Below, piece by piece: positions 49,330-59,560 of a DNA stretch of 64,000 nucleotides (the stretch's first letter is position 1; each line of letters begins with the position of its first letter). A program made the translations under genes and the position numbers. The stretch covers positions 64,050,019 through 64,114,018 of the forward strand of contig CM049306.1 of the NCBI GenBank assembly GCA_026874595.1, given 5' to 3'. This stretch comes from Sipunculus nudus. Its lineage: Eukaryota > Annelida > Sipuncula > Golfingiida > Sipunculidae. A model generated the notes under the pieces. That model searched no databases. It had not been told where the DNA came from and saw only the letters and a program-made list of their open reading frames with translations.

Positions 49330-52076
49330 TTCCTTGCTGATTTATTGCTAAGTATTAATCGTCAACAGTATTTATGTGTAACAAACATTTAGAAATCAAT
49401 TTGTGTGGTTAGTAAAAAGAGATTAAAACAGCCTTGTTGATCCTGTTACAGGAATAACCTATGGCCTGTTAACTATTCCAGATGCCTGGTACACTTCGAG
49501 GAGCATTAAAAACCTTTGTCTGAAAGACTTTTGAGTTTACCTGAATATAGGCGGGAATAGGTCAGCTATTAATGTAACTGTCACAAAATGATAGGAATAG
49601 TATAACAAAAAAATATGCCGCCCTGACAAAAGAAGACAACACATCTGCAAGTGCACAGGTTCATGCTGATCCGGTCCGTAAAAAATGTTAAGTGTGTACA
49701 TGTAAATGGCATCTGGCGAATTCAAATACATGTATCTTTAAGAACCCGTAGGTTAATGTCGGATAATCGGGACCAAGCACCTCAAGATTTAGATACCACT
49801 ACCACGGATGATAATATCAGGAATAACTATCAGGTCTGCATCGACAAGAAGTTGCACGTGCTTAGAAAACCAGAATGCTACAGCAGTTGGTAGATATGCT
49901 TAAACGTATTCGAATAATATTGAGATGGGCAGTGGAATATGTAATAAAAGGATAACTGTTACAAGTGACCATGTATGTGTATGCAGGTAAAGTCAACATG
50001 GATTGATCTTGAACATGGTTGAAATTATGTAATATATTTAAATCCTATAAGGCACAGCAATGCCTGAAAGACAGTCAGTGGGAAAATCGGAATTACTTAT
50101 TTTTCTGCTAAAGTCCTATAATATAAATTCATTGGTGAAGCCATTGACCATGCAACTACGGAAGCCGATGATGCTGTGTAAGAGATCAGGTATTAAACTG
50201 GGCAATCTGCACTGCTCTTCTTGAATTCCAGTCACAATGGAAGATCTCTGGTGAAGGTTCCCTCCTTAATTTAGAAACACTCTACTGCATGATCAAACTC
50301 TTTATTACATACCTCTTATACACGTTGGTTATATCTGGGGATTAAAGACACTGAAATCAATAGTCAATTCATGAATAAAAACACCTGTAATAACACGGTA
50401 GTATAATAGCATGATAAAAGCCCTAAACGTTTTCTTCCCAACGTTTCTCTGTGCAAATGATATGAAAACCTTGATAAATATAATGCCTCCTTTACAGGGA
50501 GAAAGTTTTAAATATGCAATTTAAGAGAAATATTTTTAGGTATTATTCAAATAAAAAATATTAGGATTTTCTGCTCCACAACTATTATTCCATTAAATGT
50601 GTTTTGTTAATGTGGTTAAACCATAGTGGGGCTTAGCTTCAATATTTATATTTTTACAAGTTAAAATTTAGTAAATAAACTGCACGGTCCATACTTTCAA
50701 TTGTATGTTACATGTTGATTCATGTGTTTCCAAGTTAACCATTCACAAAATATCAACTAATTTAATATTCGTGGTAAAATAATTGATGTGGAAGACTATG
50801 TTTAACTTTGCAAATTTAATGACTTCTACAGTCTAGGCAGAGCACATGTAAGAGTAACAGCCGACACCATCCCAGACTGGGCGCCCTGCACCAAGCAGAA
50901 TGTAATTAAAGAAAGACCCTCGCAAATCACACATACGTCAATAAATAATTTATTTGCTGGGGAAGAAAAGGAAATCTGAAAACAAACAAAAAAAAATCAC
51001 GAATAAATGGGAAGAGAATCAAATAACATGAGAGGTGTTGGAACTCAAAGTGCCAGGGGGGAGGGGGCAGTTTTCACCACTGGAAACAGCTGATGGTTTA
51101 CATTATTATGGCATTTGCATCCCCTGGTTGATGCACACTCGGCAGTGATTCCATCCAGGCGTAATGGAAAGGTCGTGCCTAACTGCCGTGCTTAACTCCG
51201 AAACGAGTGCACCTTTCAGGGGATCATCGATGGTATGACTCGGCAATGGGGATGATTACGCACCAAGGACCCGCAGGTGCAGTAGTTATTGGGGCTTGGT
51301 GAACGCCAGGACCTCAAATGAGAGGAAGCGTGTGATACTGCCGTGTCACCTAGTCCGAAACCGGAACAGAAATCTGCAAATGTACATATATGTAGTTAAG
51401 TTTGCATTAACAATGGAGGTGGCTACCTCTACAAAAAAAGATCCCATCCAGTGCCCAGATCTATTGGTCCGTTATATCCAACAAGTGTACCATAGAGATA
51501 ATTGTATTCCTGTAATGTACAAACTTTCCTTTAAGAATAATGCGTACTCATATGCCATTTTACATATGCAGATGTGCCTTCTTTTCTGCTGATCAAATAT
51601 GGCTGATTATTTTTGTGTGTGCATTATTTTTCTCTATTAAGCTTTTATAAGTAACAATAAGACCTGTTTCAGCACATATTCAGATAAACTATATAGAAAT
51701 ATAAAATATCCAGACAACATTTTCTACCGATCCCCCCGTTCTACAATAGTTTAATATGACAAGAAAATTTCTGTATCAAGACCACAAACAAGGCTTTTGG
51801 AATCTTGGAATCTTCCATATATAACCACACAAATTGATCCTTAATGATTGTTTTGTTGTAATATGGTAGGCACTTAGACCATGTATAGTACTACTATGAG
51901 AAAATCAACAATATAAAAAAGATATCTCGAGCATCACTTTCATCAGGTCTATTTCCTATTGATCACCATATCACATAACTTATGACAGTGTAGTGCCCAA
52001 GATATATTTATGCTTTAAAATATTAGTACATACATTTGACTTTGACCTTGCATACCCTCTGTAACTTCTGACAACT

Positions 52077-52560
52077 TCTGGTTAGTTGCAATTAACAGAA
52101 CACATTAAAAGTCTAAATCGATCCAGTTATCTAATATCATTAAGTTTTATCATTATCTGTATGTTAAGATTGCCATGGCCGCACTTTTGGATTCCCTGGG
52201 GTCACAGAGCTCATAAAAACTCCTTTTTAGTTGTAATCAACAGAACACATTATAAGACGTAGAAAATCGATCCAATATCTTTAAGTTTTAAGCAACAACT
52301 TCAGTATAATAGCATTATCTCTATGTTAAGACTGCAGTGGTGGCCATCTTAGATTCCTTGGGGTCACAGGGTGCATAAAAATAAATAGAACCTGCATTCA
52401 TTCATCAGCTTAGGTGCAAATAAAATATAAGCAAGCACTGTCTGAATCAATTCCTAAGAAAATGTCGTTCTGTTACACGTGCAAGTACACTATATCCCCA
52501 ACACTCAATAATTCCCAAGGGTGAAGGCGGCCATCTTGGATTTTCGGTGTTAGAGGGATA
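52077..52560. repeat. Diverged tandem repeat, about three units of 160-170 bp
   Basis: Units share 'TTAGTTG-AAT-AACAGAACACATTA', 'ATCGATCCA', 'TATCT-TATGTTAAGA' and 'GGCC...CTT-GATTCC-TGGGGTCACAG'. Unit borders are loose and the third unit is poorly kept. No element ends recognised. Confidence 0.6.
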
Positions 52561-52743
52561 TGAAAATATTTTACCTAACATTTTCCATTAGTTCATAACC
52601 TGTTTATGCTAAATCAGTCATTTTCGCAATTTGGGCATCAAATTCCTACGGAAATACATCCCTGTCTACACTATATAGTCTCTATGTATCAAATATTTCT
52701 AAAGCTATTAAAGTTTGAAGAATACATACCATTGACCAATATT

Positions 52744-53070
52744 AGTGGGCCAGCCAAAGTTGATTTTGTCACTTTAACGGCATTGCTTGTTAATAGCAGG
52801 CATCCATGGTAGATCAATCAGCCTTGGAGTAAAGAAAAAACGTGTGGGTGGATGCCAACTGGAATTTTGAATTTCAAGGTTATTTTCAAGGTCAAACTAA
52901 AAAAAGGGCAAGCCAAGGTCGATTTTTCACTTTTGAGGACATTGCTTGTTAATTATCAGGCATCCATGCTAGATCAAACAACAAATAGTGACAGAAAACC
53001 TTTAGGTGGATGGCATCATACATTTTAACCTTTAAGGTCATTTTTAAGGTCATTTACAAGGTCAAACTGA
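52744..53070. repeat. Tandem repeat, two units of about 165 bp
   Basis: Both units contain 'GCCA-AG-T-GATTTT-TCACTTT', 'ATTGCTTGTTAAT--CAGGCATCCATG-TAGATCAA' and end with 'AAGGTCAAACT'. Ordinary diverged duplication. Confidence 0.65.
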
Positions 53071-53432
53071 AGAAAATTGAACCTAAATGGGTATAGTGTT
53101 TCTCCATCAATAAAACCAAGGTATATTCAGTAACCTTAAGCTTTAGGGATATTTTGTGGAAAGTGCAACTACCCAACCCACGTTATAATGATGATCATAA
53201 TTATTTACACTGGAAAGTAAGAAAGTACAATGTAAAAGTGTGTTTTGTTTAGACAGTAACGTTTTTACTACTCTGAATCAAGACATATGGCAGAGGTGTA
53301 AAGTGTTCCTCAAAGTGTCTTATAATAGAATAAACATGGCCATATTTTGTAATATGCAGAATAAAAGGTCCATGAATAACAAATATTTGCTTATAATAAT
53401 GTTGTTTCCGGAGCGAGTTGTGGGTATCAGAA

Positions 53433-53649
53433 CAGGGGTGGATCCAGGATTTAGGAAAAGGAGGGGTCCAAGTCAGGAGAACTAACGATAAAATCTGAAA
53501 AAAAGTACCCAAGTCCGTGAAAGGGGGGTCCAGGCCCCAATAATTGATCTGAACCCCTTAATAAGGTTGGGGCAGCTGAACCTTCGGGGGGGGGGGGGGG
53601 GGGGGGGTCCGAACCCCCTGGACACCTAGCTCCTCTGGATCCACTTCTG
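53433..53649. mobile_element. Short terminal-inverted-repeat element (217 bp) with a poly-G run
   Basis: Left CAGGGGTGGATCCAG and right CTGGATCCACTTCTG are imperfect inverted repeats. The direct repeat CAGAA flanks both sides (53428-53432 and 53650-53654). A run of 22 G lies at 53586-53607. This is a MITE-like structure; the 5-bp flank does not by itself decide a superfamily. Confidence 0.6.
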
Positions 53650-53696
53650 CAGAAGACCCTGGATGGAAGTTTCACATTTAAAGTTAAAACGGAGCT

Positions 53697-53993
53697 GCAG
53701 CCATTTTTGCGCAGCGTCATCTGTTTGTCTGCTGTGGGATAAAATCACTCATATCTCTGCAGTGGTTTGACTTTTCCACATGAAATTTTGCATGTGTATA
53801 CATCTTGGATAGATTCTCGTTCAAATAACAGGTGGCGCCACCTACAATCATGTTTATATGGCAGAGATCCATTCTAATATGTAACACATGTAACTCTATT
53901 TCCCCTTGCCACTCAATCCATGCCTCACTTCACCCGTCCTTCTCTGATTTTGGTGGATACACGTAGTCGCTTGTCGACTACCCGTATTCTAGT
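53697..53993 (+). mobile_element. 3' fragment of a family-2 element
   Basis: Begins inside a half-unit ('GCCATTTTTGCGCAGCGTC'), has one GGTGGCGCCACC, and ends with GGTGGATACACGTAGTCGCT and TCGACTACCCGTATTCTAGT, followed by T. 5'-truncated. Confidence 0.75.
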
Positions 53994-54650
53994 TTTTTAA
54001 TGAATCTTTATTGGATTTTGCAATTTTGGCCTTTTGTGCAGTATATCTCCAAAGGTATTCAACACAGGAACTTCCATTTCTTCAGTGCTATATTGCATGA
54101 TATTTAAAAAAATTGGTCAAGTTCTAAGATGGGTGATTTGACCTACTTTTCAAGGTCACAGAGCTTAGTATAGAAAAAAAACCTTTGGAGCATATTTCTC
54201 AGGAAGCATTTGGTGGATTGTTATGAAACATGGTACATACCTCTCCAATTTAAATTTATAACTGATTATCAGCTTTTGCTAATATTCTAGTTTCACAATG
54301 CAATGCTTACAGATACTGGCCTAATGTTTGGTCTGTTGGCGCATAATGACCCAGTTGACCTATTTATGACCATATGACAGATCCTGAACATAGAAAATTT
54401 CATGAAAGACAGAAATTTTTATGAAAAATGCACATGTATGGACTTTTTTTCACAATGCCTGCAGGTACTGGCCTGATTTTTGGTGTGTTCCTTGATAATG
54501 ACCTGTTACAGATCGAGTTTGCATTTTGCCCTTGTTGACCTACTTTTGACCATACAACTACTCCTGAACTTAAAAAAATGTTACAAAATTTAACAAATAT
54601 TTCTAATTTGCTCCAGGTGGGGGCATTTGTGTCGTTCCGACCCATCTAGT
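53994..54650 (+). repeat. Repeat J, two tandem units and a CTAGT end
   Basis: Units from about 54290 and 54448 share 'CACAATGC', 'GATACTGGCCT-AT-TTTGGT', 'GACCTA-TT-TGACCATA' and 'CCTGAAC'. The right end 'GTGTCGTTCCGACCCATCTAGT' at 54650 has a GTCG-TTC-CGAC mini-hairpin and CTAGT followed by T, like family 2, so this may be a fourth Helitron-like family. The left end was not found. Confidence 0.45.
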
Positions 54651-54774
54651 TAATTATACAAATAATTATGCATATTAATCATAGCCTATTGTAAGATAGG
54701 CGGAAAAATATTTAATCTTTGAAATCAAGGGGGAAGGTCTGTGCAACCATCTAAAACCCTCGGGGGTTTCCTGG

Positions 54775-55607
54775 TTTCCCATAAGGGATTACGGGTCCAG
54801 TGTCGTCAGGCGGGTTTCCTTGCCAATTTCTGAGTGTCACCACGCTCCCTTGAGTTCCCTACGTGACCACCGCCATCTTGGTTAATATGCAGTTGAACGA
54901 TGTGTAAATTAAAAAAAGTATATAAAGAAGCATTTGACACAAGATATAACTTTCTTCATGGAATCAGTTAGTCTGACTAAATCTGCAAAATGAAGGTCTA
55001 AGGCCAAAAAAAATTAAAGGTATGGTTCTCAGGCACCGCCCGCATCAATTTTAAACCCCCGCATCAAATATTTTTATTTTGATTTTCAATAAAAACTTTC
55101 CAATTTTGAGCTGCTGCCGCTCCGACATTTCTTTCAAGAAGATAAAACCATACAATTTCCTTTGTTTTGTAGTGCTTTTACTTATTTAGCAAAATAAAAC
55201 TGTTATTTTCATGCTTTTCCCTTATCATTTGTCATTTTTATCGAAACATACCAAAAAATTTAAAATAAAAAAAGCGCCCGCCCGCATTGATTTCTGAAAA
55301 AAAGTGCCTGAGAACCAAACCTTTTATTTTTTTTGGCCTAATAAAGCCACCAACATTTAGCGGGACCGGGTTGTCATGCCGACATTATATAGTGCCGCTA
55401 CCCAATAAATTACTGTTAATTATTTGAAAATATTAGAGGATGGTATCAATTTTTTTTCAAGTAGCTTAACAGACAATGTACTTATCACTTTACTGCACAT
55501 TAAGCATATTATTTCCTATCATTTATTTTCTTTATCAGCAAGATGGGCTTCGGCATTTTTGGTTTGGTATTCTGGGTTTCGGCATTCTGGGTTTCAGCCA
55601 TATTGTA
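54775..55607 (-). repeat. Inverted copy of dispersed repeat F, with a MITE inside
   Basis: The reverse complement matches 41248-41626 plus 46903-47042. It is uninterrupted at the site where the other copy carries 5.3 kb of family-1 DNA (here a T run around 54905-54920 when read in reverse). It is instead interrupted at 55002-55338 by the Harbinger-like MITE. Confidence 0.75.
55002..55338. mobile_element. Harbinger-like MITE, second copy (337 bp), TAA duplication
   Basis: GGCCAAAA at the left, TTTTGGCC at the right, and GGTATGGTTCTCAGGCAC with its inverted partner inside. TAA at 54999-55001 and 55339-55341; single at 41533-41535 in the paralog (read as TTA there). Inverted relative to the 31757 copy. 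Confidence 0.85.
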
Positions 55608-56040
55608 GACTACCATGCCAACAGCCTACTGATTAAGGACTCTTAGCTAGTTATCAAGTAATGTCGAGAAATCTTCCTCACCCTTCATGTGCTACTTAAA
55701 GTTAGTTCTCATGATCCACACATAAATTTTTAAAATTATTAACCAACTAAACCAACAATATTTATTTGGCAGTGCAGGAAAATATAAATGTACCATGTCT
55801 TTGAATTTTTTTTGCAAAAATATATGTAAGCTAATTGTCATGCAGGGGTTACTCTGCAAATCATTACTGTTTTAAACTTTTTTAAATGCATTAAAATGAA
55901 ATGCACTTCAATATAAAAACTGAAAAATTTAATTGTTTAAATATCTTAGTTCTAGAAATGTGTAACTGTGTTTCCCTGTTGCGTCTATAGAAGTACTTGA
56001 GAGAGGATTCTGTAAAAATCAAACCAAAAACTGAGTCACT
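55608..56040. other. No feature recognised
   Basis: AT-rich; no repeat found elsewhere in the window, no convincing frame or splice sites. Confidence 0.4.
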
Positions 56041-56219
56041 GTGACTTTGTTCCTTCAAGAAATTAAGGAAAAACTCAAATTTCTATTAAAAACCTATTAT
56101 CACACTTCAGGACTGCCTAATATCAAAACCACTTATTTGTTTTTCTTAAAAATTTACATGGAGTATTCTCCTATATATTTCCTTTATACATGCCAGGAAT
56201 TAAGAATGTTAAGTTTAAT
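56041..56219 (+). mobile_element. Family-1 A-core fragment, left flank of a family-2 insertion
   Basis: 'GACTTTGTTCCTTCAAGAAATTAAGG' through 'TTAAGTTTAAT'. It continues at 58193 with 'TTCTATAAGTTATGGCC', as at 27070-27095. The element ends lie outside this piece. Confidence 0.7.
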
Positions 56220-58192
56220 TGTATCCACCAAAACAAAGTTTTGTGGATACTATGTTTTTGACCGGGTTCTGCCGCTGCGGCGTTCATTTTTTGGAGAACT
56301 CCTGTGAGACTACTGGACAGATTTTTCGGAAACTTACACCAATTATCGGGTCACATGTGAACTGGTGCATAACCAATTGGCCTTGACTTCTGACCTTTCC
56401 TCTCTGCCCAGCATTCGTGTGTGCATCTGTTTCCACACATAAACCCACATATCTCGGGAACCGTTTGACCGATCAGGAAAAATTTTTTGTACAAATGTAG
56501 CCCTTGGATAGCTTTATAACATACACAAAAAATGGTGGCGCCACCTGCAACCATGTTTGCACAGTGTCCATCTGTTCATCTGCCTTGGGTTAAAATCACT
56601 CATATCTTTGCAGTGGTTTGACTAATTCACCTGAAATTCGGCCTGCGTATACATCCTAGATAGCTTTCTTGATTTTATGACAGGTGGCGCCAGTTACATT
56701 CACATTCACGCTGCTGACATCCAAGCTCATATCTCGGTAACTGTTTGACCAATCAGGAAAAAAAAATTACACAAATATATCCCTTGGATAGCTTTATAAT
56801 GTACACAAAAATGGTGGCGCCACCTGCAGCCATTTTTGCACAGCATCCATCTGTTTGTCTGCCTTGGGTTAAAATCACTCCTATTATTATGGAGTAGGAA
56901 AGTGCATATTTGTGACTTAACACATATTTCAAGGAATATTTCATATTTCACAAATACAAGCTCAGTTTCTGGCATGTCAGGCTGAACAATGAATGACTTC
57001 TCATAATTGATGACAAAGACAACCAGTCATCTGGTCATACACATATAGGCTTCTCTCCCAATTTAATCAGAGAACAGTACACCAAACCATTTAGGTCTAT
57101 TTTAAGTCTGTGTAAACAGAAATAGTGTCACAGAATGACTTATGTGTTTAGTCTTTATGAGGGAATGGTAGAACACAAAACATGTTATTTTATGAGACTC
57201 CACATGTGTATATAAGCACTGTCCTCCAGATAGGACTGCAGGTCAGTCAATAACTGGATGTATGTCAGGTCAGACTTGAGATTTTCCAGAATACTTTCAT
57301 CCAATAAAATCTGGCAAAACTTATAAAGTCAACTTACAACTCTGATGTAATTGTGACCTACTTTGGTTTTCTAGTAAGGTTTAGCTTTCATGACGAAATG
57401 CAGAAATATGGATATGTACGTCTCAAATGTCACGTGAAAGCTCTGTAACAAAAGTATCTGTAGTGCGCGCTCAGAGGGAGAGAGAGAGAGTCAGAGAGAG
57501 AGGGACCATGTCTAGCTGGGCACTGCAGGGCCTCAGCAAAGACTGGCCCAGACTCTGTCCTGTAAATAAAGACTTCAGTCATCAAACTGGTCTTGGAACA
57601 TTGTCTGCCAAGCACATCAGAAGCTGTATGTGATACAGGTGGGGACATCCCCAACCCCACCTTCCTATCAATATTTCTGCAGTGGTGTGACCCCATTACC
57701 TGTAATTCGGCATGCATATACATCATGGATAGCTTTCTTGATTTTATGACAAATGGCGCCAGCTTCATTCAGGTTCATGCTGCAGACATTAATGCTTATA
57801 TCTCTAGACTCATTTGACCAATCAGGAAAAAAAATGTTCACAAATGTAGCCCTTGGATAGCTTTATAACATACACAAAAATGGGGGGCCACGTGCAGCCA
57901 TTTTTTGCACAGCGTCCATCTGTTTGTCTGCTGTGGGATAAAATCACTCATATCTCTGCAGTGGTTTGACTTTTCCACCTGAAACTTTGCATGTGTATAC
58001 ATCTTGGATAGTTTCTCGTTCAAATAACATGTGGCACCACCTACAATCATGTTTACGTGGCAGACATCCATTCTATTATGTAACACATGTGACTCTATTT
58101 CCCCTTGCCACTCAATCCATGCCTCACTTCACCCGTCCTACTCGGATTTTGGCGGATACACTTAGTCGCTTGTCGACTACCCGTATTCTAGT
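56220..58192 (+). mobile_element. Family-2 element interrupted by an unrelated 0.8-kb sequence
   Basis: Starts TGTATCCACCAAAAC-AAA-GTTTTGTGGATAC and ends with GGCGGATACACTTAGTCGC, GTCGACTACC and GTATTCTAGT. T|T flanks; the empty site is at about 27080. The core half-units are normal up to 56880 and resume near 57669. Own length without the insert is about 1.2 kb. Confidence 0.8.
56881..57668. other. Unidentified insert within the family-2 core
   Basis: The unit 'AAAATCACTCATATCTCTGCAGTGG' is broken after AAAATCACTC and resumes at TTTCTGCAGTGG. Between lie about 790 bp not seen elsewhere, with a GA-rich stretch (57474-57505). No inverted repeats or target duplication are evident. The minus-strand frame 57430-57768 runs into the repeat and is not convincing. 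Confidence 0.55.
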
Positions 58193-58693
58193 TTCTATAA
58201 GTTATGGCCTTGAACATATTGGACTTTGTAAAAAATCAGGAAAAATTATTGCTCACTTTACATGAAAATTTTTGAAGCTAGAGACTTATTTTCCAAGTAT
58301 ATATGTTGTGTTTTCATACATACAGCTCAAACATACATCGGTGCAAACTCATAGACAACTGGCATCAACAGAACTATACTTTTAATATTCATCTGCAAGA
58401 GCCCCGTGTCCCCTAGACCCATGACCCTGGGAATCAGAACGTCATACAAAATAGTGCATGCAGTTATCATAATTGAGTTCACCGTAAATACACTACATCT
58501 CCTCTTCCTCTAGTACCTTACCCAGTGTTCATTTTTGTCCATATTGACAAAAGAATTACTGTCCTTAATAAATGACTGTATAGAAAATAGGACATGTAGA
58601 GTTCCAGACTTCCAGTCCTTGTACACATGCAAAATATCAGTTATAAAAAATGAAACGAAATATGTAACATACTCTTAAATAAAATGTTAATGT
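58193..58693. other. Family-1 remnant then unassigned sequence
   Basis: 58193 to about 58300 is A-core ('AAAAAATCAGGAAAAAT', 'GAAGCTAGAGACTTATTTTC'). About 58300-58693 shows no repeat, RNA or gene that I can recognise; it borders the 3' end of the retrotransposon pol remnant. Confidence 0.5.
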
Positions 58694-58777
58694 TCACAAA
58701 TCAAGTCTCTGAGGTGGTAACCTCTTTCTGATTGGATTGCTTCGTACATCTGGTTGTTTTGACTGAACCGTAGTGGG
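58694..58777 (-). pseudogene. C-terminal end of the Gypsy-class pol, separated by a hAT element
   Basis: About 28 codons ending in RLPPQRLDL and a stop at 58694-58696. The preceding codons are in the same frame as the pol tail at 59756-59890 once the inserted element and one copy of its 8-bp target duplication are discounted. The low-complexity basic tail is typical of the end of Gypsy pol. Confidence 0.65.
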
Positions 58778-58879
58778 CAGGGTTGTTAAGTTTTTCCCAG
58801 TGCGGTATTTACCAGCTGGTAAATACCGATATTTACCGCCTTTGGAAAAACCTCTCAAAGTGGGAAAATGGGAAAAACC

Positions 58880-59011
58880 CAGATTTTTAAGACGATCTGC
58901 CTTTGCACTGACCAATGAATTGCACTCTATGCATTTTGCCTGTCGTAATTTTCCATCCTCTATTCTTGTGAAACATTGCCACACAGGATCTATAGGCCTG
59001 CCTCCTCGCAT
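58880..59011 (-). pseudogene. BED-type zinc-finger remnant, N-terminus of a hAT transposase
   Basis: From the ATG at 59011 the reading is MRGGRPIDPVWQCFTRIEDG followed by a KCIECN pair and a KADRLKN helix start. This matches the first half of a BED finger (aromatic W.F, then C-x2-C, then a basic helix). The second half, which should supply the zinc-binding His/Cys pair, is replaced by element-end sequence. BED fingers sit at the N-terminus of hAT transposases and bind their ends, so this is probably the internal-deletion scar of an autonomous parent. Not functional as a finger as it stands. Confidence 0.7.
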
Positions 59012-59428
59012 GGTGCCTTGTTAACTTCTTCAGAAAACAAGAACTTATGGCAGACAGGCAGTAACATCAACTTATATAGAGAAGAGCCATAAAACCTGGT
59101 ATCCTTTTGGGCACAGTAGCATAAAAAGGGGGTGCTTGGTTTCCTACCTGTATGCACAGAAACCTGCATCATGCTGGACAGGGTTTCCCCAAGTGATGCC
59201 ACAATTGGTGGTTGGTTTCTTCTCACCCTAGCTAACTAGTTGTATGAGCCTTACATGACTAGCATGGCTTCTTCACACTTCTGTACCCCCAAGATTAACT
59301 TGGCCTTGATTAGGTTAACATGCTTGATTACTTTTGTCAGCTCACCTACTAAAGTTTATGTTGCAGTTAATTGGTAATTAAGAAATAGTTATGCACTAGT
59401 ATGAGTTCACTGAGTTGTGGAAATATTG

Positions 59429-59467
<39 letters not shown>

Positions 59468-59560
59468 TCATCACATGTGGATATATATATATGCATATAT
59501 GTAAATATGTATATATGTATGTGTATATATATATATACACACACACATATATAATATAAT
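59429..59560. repeat. (CA)n/(TA)n microsatellite inside the hAT element
   Basis: CA repeats at 59429-59448 run into TA repeats, then imperfect TATATG and CACACA repeats to about 59560. The whole is roughly palindromic. Confidence 0.85.

Larger units (their letters stand above)
47043..53427. other. Mostly unique, AT-rich DNA without a recognised gene
   Basis: I found no Helitron-like ends here and little similarity to other parts of the window. Contents that can be named are listed separately: a microsatellite (47820-47875), a possible decayed ORF (48954-49329) and two tandem arrays (52077-52560, 52744-53070). Other frames (for example 47507-47689, 49651-49893, 51296-51592) lack domain features or splice-site support. 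Part of a long intron or an intergenic region. Confidence 0.5.

Noticed and set aside
51100-51300. GC-richer stretch checked for 5S rRNA or tRNA
   Set aside because: No internal promoter boxes or foldable cloverleaf could be recognised.
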